This document shows positions 36,588 through 47,210 of a stretch of DNA of 64,000 nt, one piece after another; position 1 is the stretch's first letter, and each line of letters starts with the position of its first letter. Made by a program: the position numbers and the translations under genes. Under the pieces are notes generated by a model that saw only the letters and a list, made by a program, of their open reading frames with translations, was not told where the DNA came from and did not search any database. This stretch comes from Azolla caroliniana (taxonomy: Eukaryota > Polypodiophyta), in NCBI GenBank assembly GCA_043228905.1, contig JBHGNT010000005.1:4712001-4776000 (forward strand), given 5' to 3'.

Positions 36588-37044
36588 TGTTGTCCAGAGG
36601 ATAGAAATGTAAAATTAGGAAATTAGCAAACGCCGAGTCCGAGTATCACGGGCCACCGACGGCTCGGCTGTGTATTAGGGGAAAAGTTATTTAAACGAGG
36701 ACCAGTACCTCAGAGAGGAGAGAGAAGAAAACTATAGGCGGAAGCACTAGCTTAGTTGTTCGTAATTAGATAAACTCGTAAGGTCACCGGCCATAGGCCG
36801 TGTTCTGGAATCTTTTCTGCCATAGTAATATATCTTATTTGTGCCTATTTTTGCTGCATGAGTCTGTGCTTTGATCCATACCTATGAGTTTCACGCCGCC
36901 ACGTCTATCAAGACCTCGCTAGTGTTTTCTCTTTGAGCCCTGTATCTCTCTCGACGCCTCTGTTACGAGCCTTCACGTACCACGCCCTTGAAGACCGATA
37001 GACACAGATCTATCGAAGGTGTTCACCCAAAGGAACGGGTAACA
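36588..37044 (+). repeat. 3' LTR of the gypsy element
   Basis: 457 bp, TGTTGTCCAGAGG to GGGTAACA, followed by the target duplication GGAAA. The bases just before it are not purine-rich; the nearest purine run is about 36476-36497. Confidence 0.95.
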
Positions 37045-37049
37045 GGAAA

Positions 37050-38432
37050 CTTGAGATAATAATTGTTATAGGCATACCTACATTGTGTTCATAATTTTCA
37101 TTAGCTCACATGCATTGACATTCTTTTCTTCCAAATCGAGAATGTCTAAATTGTGGCCAACTTTGATTTCTTGCCTCATTTATTTAATCTCACCGTCGAA
37201 TGATGTTTGCTACCACCCAAGATAACATTTGTCTTCTAGGATAAGTTGACTCGTTTCATATTGCGTCATCAAACAGATGGCAACCCTATTGTGTCCTCCT
37301 ATGTTAACGTGGATCTCGATTAATAACTTTGATCCAATCTAGATATCATGAATTGATGTACTTTCAGAAGTCATCAAGATGCTTCAACTTTAGCATGACC
37401 TTCACTATTGCCTTAGCATTGTATTCAAATGATCTCATGCAATCCAATAAGGATTTTGTTCACATTGAAATCTCAAAGATAGGAACACAATCCTTATGAT
37501 TCCTATAGAATGGTGATGTATCCTACCACAAGGTGTGGAGCAACACTTGCGAGTGCAAATATGAAGTCTATTACATTTTAAGATAGAGAGGAATTGATGG
37601 CCATGGCAAGCGAAGGGCCTATTTAGAGGCATTTCAGATTCCATTCTAGTGAACCATGACATGCAATTGATTATATGCCATCCAATTATGATTTGATTCA
37701 GTATTAAGAAGGAAGTTATTGCAAGATAAACCATATAATTTAGGCAAGAATACCATATATTAATATAAATGTGCAAATACAACAACAACGCTATAGTTTA
37801 AGGTGGCCAATGAATGCCTTTGATAAGTATCCATGACAATCATTAGTTGTAACATCACATTTGAATGAGAGTGAGAAATCCCCCCATAGTCCTTACCAAA
37901 ATGCCAAACACACCATAACTTCCGCTAGCCCATATGTGTTGTTCAATGCATATGCAAAACAAATTGGGTGCATTTTTCTAACCTTTGTCATCTAATTATT
38001 GTCACCATGAATACGAGTTATGGTCAATGTGCATCGAGTGATGATATTAATGTTCCAATTAATGGATTACGATGATGCATATGAAGAATTTGGGCAAATA
38101 GAGTATCAAGTCTAGTGAAACAAACAATGATGATGGGCTGAGTAAATGGTGGGTAAGATATGAGACATGGTGACAAGGGCAAGCATTAACATTGATAACA
38201 ATGGACGACGAAATATTGTTTGAAGTCGAAGTGGGGAAAGACTAAAGGAGCATTCATGTAAATATTGAATTAGAGAACAATTGTAACAAACTCTGGTGTA
38301 TGGATAAGCAAATGACCATGTTCTTGTTTAACTCCATAGATAACATTTAATTGTCGTGCTTTTCAATGTAATTCTTAAGTTAGAATTAATGTATAACATC
38401 AAATGTCTATAATTGTAGGCTTGTAAGATGGT
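37050..38432. other. AT-rich intergenic sequence
   Basis: No gene, RNA or repeat structure recognised between the gypsy element and the MITE. Confidence 0.45.
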
Positions 38433-38441
38433 TATAATTTA

Positions 38442-38661
38442 GGGAAAAGTACCAGGATACCCCTGGAAGTTCATCTATTTACCAGAATGCCCATAGAAGT
38501 TCCAAATTTACCAAACTACCCCTATGTCCAAAAATTACACTTTATAAAGTAATTATACACTCAAATATTTGGTAAATAGGGGTAGTTTGGTAAATTTGGA
38601 ACTTCCAGGGGCATTCTGGTAAATAGATGAACTTCCATGGGATACCCCTGGTACTTTTCCC
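38442..38661. mobile_element. Mutator-type MITE (220 bp)
   Basis: Terminal inverted repeats of about 84 bp, starting GGGAAAAGTACC, leave only a short loop, so the whole element can fold back. It is flanked by the 9-bp duplication TATAATTTA (38433-38441, 38662-38670), the size typical of MULEs. It has no coding capacity. Confidence 0.9.
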
Positions 38662-38670
38662 TATAATTTA

Positions 38671-39688
38671 TCACTTATGAGAAAGTACATAAGCTTCGTT
38701 CCAACAAGGGACATTCTTTATCGTAGTGCATAAGTTTCAATAGTCGCAATTTACAAAGATGAGAAGTGCTTTGAAAATTGTGTATTTGAATCTTAATAGA
38801 TGGGATTTTGATGTCATGCTAGTCATAACAATTCTTTATAAATTTAGTTTGAAGTTCATGCACACAAATATTGTACGAGTCCTAAAGTAATGACATGACG
38901 ACGCCAAAATTGTCATACTATTTTCCACTATACAAAGAGTAAAAACGAATACATTGTAGGTAATGACAATAAATATGGTGAGTATGATAAATTAAATATT
39001 TCATGTGGGTGTTTACTACTTGCATAGAGAGATGATAGAGAAAGTTAAATGTGATGTTTGATGGAGATGAAAGAGCAGCAAGACAATAAAGAGAAAGTGT
39101 GAGAGGGCAACACTCTCTATGTGATGCACACCACATCCTTTGGTGTTGAACACTTCCCATTGTCATGGTTATCGAACCGACATTATTCTCCTTGCGTTTT
39201 GCAAGTGCAATATGCATGAGAAGTATATCATCGATGATGGGGTGCCCTAACATTTGTGAGTATGGCTATGAGTCATGACTATTAAGAAGCTTCTTCCATT
39301 ATAATAACTTATATGTAACTTTCCTTCATGCTATCATATAGACATTGATATTTAGCGGGCTTCTTATCTAACAATCTCTTACTCCCATGGAAACAAACTC
39401 TTGACACATTCATGTGGAGAAGAGCTTTCCATTCTACCTCAACCTCACACATGACTTCCCTCTTATTGGGATCTTGACCCCCATAAGAGAGGGCCAATGA
39501 ACCCGACGAACCTGAGTCGAGGACAAGCAAGGTCCTAGTCGAGTTCTCTCGGCAATGAGTCCCCCGACGAGTGGCCCGAACACATGATGGCGACGAGGCA
39601 ATGAAGTCTATTGGTTTATGTATGTGAATTGGTACCAGGAGGAAGAGGTTTAGGAAGAGGCCAAAGGTGGCAGGCTGTTTTTTGTGCA
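38671..39688. other. Intergenic sequence upstream of desaturase gene 1
   Basis: A minus-strand open frame at 39309-39722 has no recognised domain. Nothing else is supported. Confidence 0.4.
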
Positions 39689-39770
39689 TCTCCAAATTTA
39701 GGGTTAATGCAAAACCAATCAATCAAACTTAACTCATCATTGACCATACACTTGTGTTCTTTGTGCATGC
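39689..39770 (+). promoter_or_regulatory. Conserved promoter block of desaturase gene 1 with RY word
   Basis: TCTCCAAATTTAGGGT, ACCATACACTTGT and a terminal TGCATGC (RY core 39764-39769) recur in the same order upstream of desaturase gene 2 (52785-52856, other strand). The RY word lies about 120 bp before the ATG. Confidence 0.6.
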
Positions 39771-39888
39771 CTTCCCCCCCCTCCTCTCTGTTTTTATATC
39801 TTTGCTTTTCCCACACAATCTCCACACTTCACCTCAGTGTTTCATCTCTCCTCTCCCTCCCTCCCTTCCTTCTTCAATTTCTTCATTC

Positions 39889-42317
39889 ATGGCTCTTCCA
39901 TCATGCCACTCCAGTGGCCTTGTGTCATCATCACTGAACACTATGATCACATCCCCATCTTCCTGCTCTTCTTCCAAAGTTCTGTTGTTCCCCATGGCTT
40001 CTTCTCCCAAGTATCCATGGAATACTTTGAAGAAAAATGATGCGCACAGTATGCTCTTGAAGAAGAAGAAGAACACATCTCTTTGGAACTCCCATTCAAA
40101 CCACCACCAAGTGGTCATGGCGGTGACGACAATGCCATTGTAAGTTTTTGGTCTTGTTTCTCAGTTATTTGGACTCTTGAATTTCTCACTCTTTCATTCC
40201 GTTATTCCAAGTGGATTTTCTATGAAAGTTATAGAACCTCTGCAAACCAACATCCCATTTTCCCGAAAATTGATTATGGGTTTGAATTTTCTTGAATTTT
40301 CATTTGGATTATGGGTTTTTGATAAAGAAATTTGACGTGGGTTATGGGTTCTTTGATGTTTTTTCATGTGAATTGATGTCGTATTTGGGTTTTTGTAATG
40401 AGCTTATCCGAAAATTGGAAATTGATAGTGATTTTGGGTTTTGTAAAGCAATTGCATGGATATTGATCAGGGTTTGGGCTTTTCCATGTGTATCTGCAAA
40501 TTGATGTGGCTTATGGGTTTTTGGGAAATCTTGTCTCCACACCAATCTGGTATTGGGATTGTACAAAGAATTTGTCTGGAAATTGTTCTACCTTTATAGG
40601 AAGTATTTTTGTGAAAATTGATCTGAATATTGCAAAATGTTTTCTATGGAAAATTTATAATATGCATTTCTTTTTCTACAGAGGAACAGGGATGGCCACC
40701 ATTGATTTCCAGTCCGAGGGTTCTTCATATGCACCCCAAGAGCTGCACAAGCAAGTGACACACTCCATGCCACGGGAGAAGATTGAGATCTTCAAGTCTC
40801 TTGAGGGTTGGGCAGAGAAAGAGATCCTGCCATTTCTAAAGACAGTCGAGAAGTCTTGGCAACCGCAGGACTTCCTCCCAGAGCCATCTTCAGACAGCTT
40901 CTATGATGAAATACAAGAGATTCGGGCAAGAGCGAACGAGCTACCTGACGACTATCTGATATGCCTTGTGGGTGATATGATCACTGAAGAAGCTCTACCC
41001 ACCTATCAAACCATGTTGAACACATTGGATGGGGTGAGAGATGAGACTGGGGCGAGCCTTACATCGTGGGCAAGGTGGACGCGTGCATGGACAGCTGAAG
41101 AGAATCGGCATGGGGATCTGCTCAATAAGTATCTCTACCTCTCTGGTAGGGTTAACATGAGGGCAATTGAGCAAACTATTCAGTATCTGATTGGATCGGG
41201 CATGGTGAGTGTGTAAATAATGTATTGCTACTTATATGCATTGTCCCATTCTTTCTATGTTATTCCATTTAAATGTCTATGCATATGTCCATGATTGACA
41301 TATATTTACTTGAATGATTTTATGTCAAGGCCATTCTTATATGTATGATTGTATGCTTCCTCTATTTTGATTTTGTGTTAAGACCATGCTTATATGCATG
41401 ATGTCATCAACTTTTTGGGTATGTAATATCAATGATATCATGCTCTGATTTCTGCTGATTGTTTGAATATGTATGATATATATACATTCTTTTGAGAACA
41501 TGTATTATCATATTCTTTTGTATTGATTCTTTGTTGAACCATGGTTATGTGCCGTAACTTAGGCCACATAGATTTTAGGGGTGCCCTTGGATGTCGAGCT
41601 TCTGATTCTAATTAATCAAGTGACCTACACTTCTGTTGTAGTTTCTAATTTTCTTGAGTACTTTGGTGGCTATGATGATGTGTAGGATTAAGCGACCTAC
41701 ACTTCTGCTATAGTTTTTAATTTTCTTGCTTTGATTGTTATGGTGTGCAGGATCCGAAGACAGAGAACAATCCCTACCTGGGTTTTATTTACACATCCTT
41801 TCAAGAAAGAGCCACATTCATCTCTCACGGAAACACCGCGAGGCACGCCAAGGAATTTGGCGACGTGAAGCTTGCACAAATATGTGGCACAATTGCTGCT
41901 GATGAGCGAAGGCATGAGAATGCATATACAAAGATAGTAGAGAAGCTCTTTGAGATTGATCCTGATTGCACCATGTTGGGATTGGAAGACATGATGAGGA
42001 AGAAAATATCGATGCCTGCCCATCTAATGTATGATGGGCATGATAAGGACATATATGAGAAATTTGCATCAGTTGCTCAGAGGACGGGTGTGTACACAGC
42101 ACGGGATTATGCTGATATCTTAGAGCATTTGGTGAGAAGATGGAACTTAGAGAATCTTGAAGGGTTATCAAACCGAGCCCAGGAAGCACAAGACTATGTT
42201 TGTAGTTTGCCCAACCGGTTTCGTAAGTTGGAGGAACGAGCTTCGAAAGTGAAGAGAAATAGTGCAAAGATGGGGGCATTTAGCTGGATATTCAACCGAG
42301 AAGTCGACCTCATCTAG
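39889..42317 (+). CDS. Plastid stearoyl-ACP (acyl-ACP) desaturase, copy 1
   Basis: Exons 39889-40139, 40682-41204 and 41751-42317, GT-AG introns of 542 and 546 nt, joined product 446 aa. The enzyme introduces the delta-9 double bond into stearoyl-ACP in the plastid stroma, using ferredoxin and O2. Exon 1 (Ser-rich, basic, 83 codons) is the transit peptide. The diiron ligands are all present: Glu in [24 protein letters not shown] and DERRHE. The pocket segment [19 protein letters not shown] matches canonical stearoyl enzymes, and the C-terminus [12 protein letters not shown] is family-like. Length is about 50 aa above the usual 390-400, all in the N-terminal region. The start is the first ATG in frame and matches copy 2. 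The paralogue lies 7.7 kb away on the opposite strand. Confidence 0.95.
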
Positions 42318-45119
42318 TCTTTTTTTTTTCCCAACTTGGTCTACACACTATGGGTTCTCTCAGAAAATGTTTCCCTAAAAACCCTATAAACTGCAATTGT
42401 AAGAGTCTTATAATGGTGAATTAATTATATTTAGCATGGTATAGAAGAGCTATTCCATTGATATGCCACCTTTGAACCCGTTTCCAATCTTAAATTTGCA
42501 GGAGAGTCAATTAAATTGAACAAAGACTCTTTTTTGTGGATATTTGACTTGAGAACGAACTTATATCTTTTTTCGAGAATCAATTTCCCTGCTTGTCTAT
42601 GTGATCAAACTACTTGCAAATATTTGAGGTATGTCATCCTCCTTTCCTATTACACATATCACACACATACTTATTTGAATGTTCTGGCGTATCTATGTAG
42701 CATACATGCAAAATATACACATCAATACAAACTAACGTAGCATATATAGCAACATACACACGTCCATATGAACTAACAAAATTAGTACATGTACATTCTG
42801 TCTGTATTATAATACATATAAGAAAAGCATAGATTTCTTTTGTTTGTCTGCACATACGGAGCATACATGCAATTAGAATAGGGAAAAACATATACAGTTA
42901 CAAATAGAACTTAATAAACATATCCACACATTGAAACATTATATGTACATACATACACACAAACGTATGAATGGGTACATAACTTACAATTGAAGAAGTG
43001 GAGAAAAAGAAGATAAAGCTACAATTGGAAACGCATATATTATATTTAGTATGTGCAAAGGGAAAAATATACATATGTACAAACAGAACCTTGGAAAAAC
43101 ACCTACACATCAATGCCAGCATTATACATACATGCATACAAACTTACAAATGTGCACATAAATTTACAATGGAAGAAAATGGAGGAAAAGGAGATAGAGC
43201 TACTGTTAGGAACACTTTTCAATCTATCTATATATGCCTTTGTCTTTGTCCACTCTCCTGGTCTCAATCAGCTCACTTCTTCCTTAGTTTTTGAAAGAGA
43301 TCTCATTTTGGCACAAATTTAAAGAACTAAAGACAGAATTATGGCACTGTTTAGGATTGACTCCATGTAGCTCTCCATTTCTGCATTCAAGCATATGATG
43401 AGGAGGATTTATGCATGTATGTGCAGATGTATGTATGTATGCATGATTATGTGTGACTTTATATGTGCATATGTGTATGTGACACGTGCTCACTTTTGTG
43501 TATGTGTGTTGGTGTGTTAGGTATGTATATTTTTGTTGTTTTCACCTTACATTGTGCTAGATGTGTGCACTTTTTGGTGTTTTCACCATACATTGAGGGA
43601 AGCCCAAGGAATGATCTCTAAGATGACTGGAAGAAATAATGCATTTGGGTTGCTAGAAATAACGCTTGTCTAAATGTAGAAGGGAGACCAAAAAAATTTG
43701 TCCACCAAGCGTGCACTACCTCCCTAAATAACTTTTTGTTCACTCCCGCTGGATGATGAAAATCACTTCTTACCGCGTTCTTCTTTGATTACACATGGAC
43801 CCATTATAGTAGTGTTATGGGTCTTCATCTGATCAAGTGCACCTTTTCTTTCTCTTTTTATGATTCTTATTGCATATCATCATTTTGGTGGCATCTTTGT
43901 TAGAAAAATGGAGGTTGTTGTTTATGTGAGATTTGGTGTCTTTTAGATATAAGTTATCTTTTCTTGCATTTTTGCCAGAGAATTGGAAGGTCTTGCTTTA
44001 CATGGGTTTGGTTCTCTTCGGCATTCTAGTATTTGGGTTTCAGGTCAATGAGAGAGTTTTATTGCTGGGATCTGTATTCATTGTATTCTATGTTATATTT
44101 GCATTTATCATCATAATATGGTGATGATCATGTCTCTCAAAAGCAAGAGAGAAATCATTACTCTTCATTGAACAGATCCTGGGATCCATCATGCTCCTAA
44201 TGCATAAGCTGTGGTCTCTTTTAATCTTAGGTGTGCTGCTGTCTCAGTCTCAATCTGCCAATGGGATCACATATTGTCCACAGTCCCATGGCCGTAGCTT
44301 GGAGATACTATTCCTTTTCTTAAACCCACTTATAATCTCTGTGGTTCTCACTGCTGTGTCAATCACATTGGTCTCCCTTGTCACCTTCCTCTTGTGCTTG
44401 ATCATTGTAGATTCTTTTGCTACTTTTCCATGGCCATGAATCTAGGCCTCAGGGCTATTATCGTAACTTTTCCTGCCCCCAGCCATGTGAGTATTAGGCT
44501 AAGGATTGTAGGGTTTCGCATCACATATAAAGTAAGCACACTTGGGGTCAAGGTAAGATTCGTTCTTTAAGTTCAGGCTATAGATTATCCGTCCGTAGGG
44601 TGGCATGGTCGCATCGACCTCTCCAAGATTGGCACTTTTACAATGTAACCATGAATATGATGCTTCATAAGACTAACATAATAAGTTCCAATGGGGTTGA
44701 CCTGAACTTCAAAACTGGTGTAGAGAACGATAATTTCAGCATTGACAACTTTAAGGCAACCTCCGAGCCCACTATCGCTAGCCAAATGCCAATACCCTCA
44801 TGGCTGAGTTTGAGGGTGACACCATAAACTCCTCAAACCTAATTTCATAGGGTTGGTAAGAAACGGTTAGAAGGAACATTTAGCTGAGCTATTGTTTGTA
44901 CAATCCTAGATGAATGCAAAGAGCTATTATCTTAGATAGTAGTAAGGTGTATTTCAAAGGTACTAGTTTCTTTATAATGGAGGATTGAACTCCAAAAATA
45001 GCAAGAACATAGAAGGCAAGCATATGCATGTAGGAAAGGAATTCTAAATGCCTAGCAAGTGATGACCTTGGGACTACAGATACCTCAAATTTGAAACCAT
45101 GTTTTAAAATTGTAGAGGA
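42318..45119. other. Intergenic sequence between the desaturases, left part
   Basis: Rich in ACATAC/TATGTA words and AT-rich. The only open frame worth noting is 44191-44439, listed separately. Confidence 0.45.
44191..44439 (+). CDS. Hypothetical small hydrophobic ORF
   Basis: 82 codons from a true ATG. Residues 1-22 look like a signal peptide (MLLMHKLWSLLILGVLL) and residues about 40-75 are a long hydrophobic stretch. I recognise no family and see no promoter or intron evidence. It may be chance in AT-rich DNA. Confidence 0.2.
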   Translation: MLLMHKLWSLLILGVLLSQSQSANGITYCPQSHGRSLEILFLFLNPLIISVVLTAVSITLVSLVTFLLCLIIVDSFATFPWP

Positions 45120-47210
45120 TATCCATGGGATAAGGGGTTAGGACTAAGTGATGTAACACAAGGTATTGATGTTATATTTTTGGTTGAAATTTGGGAGCAT
45201 TATACAAAATGCATACCTAAGATAGATGGCTACCTTATAAAATCAATATGGCCTCACTCTAAAGGGAATATTAGATGTGCAAAGATAACATGTATTTACC
45301 ATGAGAGATTAGATAATTATATAAGATTATGTAAGTATGATGATCATAAGCGATACCTTTGGCTATGAGGTTAATTTGGGCAAAGAGAATCTATACATAG
45401 CCGCATGCTACATTCCTCATAAAGTGTCAAACTACTATAGTAGATTTGGGTTGGAACATGATGATCCTATCACAAATTTATCTCAAGGCATGCTTGTTTT
45501 TGAGAAGCTGGTTAAAGTGTTTCATATGGGCGACTTTAATGCTAGAGTTAGAAAATATCAAAATACGGAAATATTGGAAGAAAATATAGTGGATCCTGGT
45601 CTATTACACGACTCAAAGGATTGTATTATGATGGATTATGGAAGAATTCTTATACACATGCTAGATTGCACTGACATGATTGTCTTAAATGGTATAAATG
45701 TTTTTCCTTTGACAAATGTACTCACATGTTTACCAACCTCAGGTGGAGGAAGTTAAGTAGGTTATTTATTTAGGAAGGCATGTGATCTATCCATGGTCAA
45801 TCCATTAGCCTTGTACTTGGACCTTACACTCTCACACTCGATCAACAAATGTGGTAAAGTGAAAAGAGGAAAGAAGATACATCAATCAACCTTGTTACAA
45901 TAAAGCTATGATATATGCAAAAGAAGTTGAGAACCATTTGTCAAAACTCTCTTTAGGTAATGATGTTATAAGAAAATTGGAAACATTTCAAAGATGTCAT
46001 CTTTGAGGTAGGATATCAACACTTTCAAATGTGTGTTGGTGGACATAAAAGATCTAGTTCCCCATGTAATTCTTGGTTTGATGAGGAATGTAAGGTATAT
46101 CTCCAACTATATGAGTTTGCAAAAGGAGAATTGGTCATGGCATGGCACCAATATAAAAAGCATATAAGAATCAAGTATCAAATTATTGTACAATCATGGT
46201 GAGCTTGACTATTGCTAAGTTGTATAGCACTATCATGGAACAAAAAATAAGTACATGAGTGGAAAGTCAAAACAAACAAGCACTTGGCAGGCATGTTTTA
46301 AACCAAAACACTCCACGGTAGGTCATCTTGTTACATTAAGAGTAATTATGGAAGAAAGTCAGCTATTGGAAAGACACTTTATTACTACTTTTTTTATTTT
46401 AAAAAAACATTTGGTACAGTACCACGAAGTGAGATTTGGAATAGAATGGTGGAAATTGGCATACCATTAGAGTATCGAGTTGCGATTGCATGATTATATG
46501 AGCATGTTAGATGCCAACTAAAAATTGAGAATGATTTCTTAGAATACTTTTTAATTAACATGGGGGTTAAGCAACAATGTCCATTATCACTTACACTTTG
46601 GTTTATGTATTGATAAATTGGAAGAAGTGGTGAATAGGGTTGCAAGAGAAGAAGGATTAGATGCCCCAAAACTTTATGCAACAACTCATAGATTACCACA
46701 TCTTGCTTGGAATGTTGGATGTAAACTACAAATATTCATAAGAGCAAAACTCTCTCATCCGGTTGGGTAGTTGAAATAAAACTCATAGACCTTTCAAGTG
46801 ATGCTATGAAATATGTAGTTATTGAGGAAAGATTAATGGAACCACTAAGGATGAAGTGGAAAGATGCTAAAAGGAAAAAAAATTAAAATATTACATTGCA
46901 AACATCAATCCTGAATGTGGGCTCTATAGAAGGCAAAAAGGCCTATTTATTGATCATATTCAACCTTACCTCATTACTAACATGAGTATTAACTCTCGTA
47001 GAGTCCTAACACTCCTTCACACTCGATCACATAACCTAGGTATCGAAGTTGCATTATGAAATCAAAATCAGCCAAATTTAAAGGCATGTAAGGTATGCAA
47101 GGAAGGGCTAGTAGAGGATGAGTATCGCTAACTTTTCACGTGCTTTGCATATAGTGCAATTCGTGAAAGCTATGAAGATATATTAAGAGGGGCTGATGAC
47201 TTAGTGTCAC
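45120..47210 (+). mobile_element. Degraded LINE with endonuclease and RT remnants
   Basis: Fragments lie in correct LINE order but different frames. Endonuclease: VEIWEHYTKCIPKIDGYLI (45180 on), then YIAACYIPHKVSNYY and HMGDFNARV (near 45390-45550). RT: TWQACFKPKHSTVGHLV (near 46270), then INMGVKQQCPLS (near 46560). A C-terminal Cys segment (KVCKEGLVEDEY, near 47095) follows. Many stops and frameshifts. The C-terminal wording resembles the LINE at 4155-5893, so they may be relatives. The end is uncertain and may extend toward 47780. Confidence 0.75.

Larger units (their letters stand above)
26677..37044 (+). mobile_element. Full-length, inactive Ty3/gypsy LTR retrotransposon (10.4 kb)
   Basis: Two 457-bp LTRs in the same orientation bound the element, with TG...CA ends and a 5-bp target duplication GGAAA (26672-26676, 37045-37049). 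Domain order gag, protease, reverse transcriptase, RNase H, integrase identifies Ty3/gypsy; the protein wording resembles plant Tat-like elements. Stops and frameshifts occur in every domain. Beyond the integrase lies about 4 kb with a partial LTR-tail copy and a large additional sense ORF. GC content is clearly above that of the flanks. By eye the LTRs differ at 8 of 457 positions, so insertion is fairly recent. Confidence 0.95.

Noticed and set aside
39309-39722. 137-codon minus-strand frame with LDSGSSGSLAL, resembling an aspartic protease DSG box
   Set aside because: Only the short word matches; nothing else of a protease or retroelement is present, and no homology could be tested.
42516-43137. 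Tandem TACATACA-rich stretch considered as a satellite or CRISPR-like array
   Set aside because: Words are irregular, with no fixed unit or spacer; this is ordinary AT-rich low complexity in a plant genome.
45180-45756. A host endonuclease/phosphatase-like gene
   Set aside because: The GDFNAR-type endonuclease block is followed by LINE RT and C-terminal fragments in order, with many stops, so it is a dead LINE.
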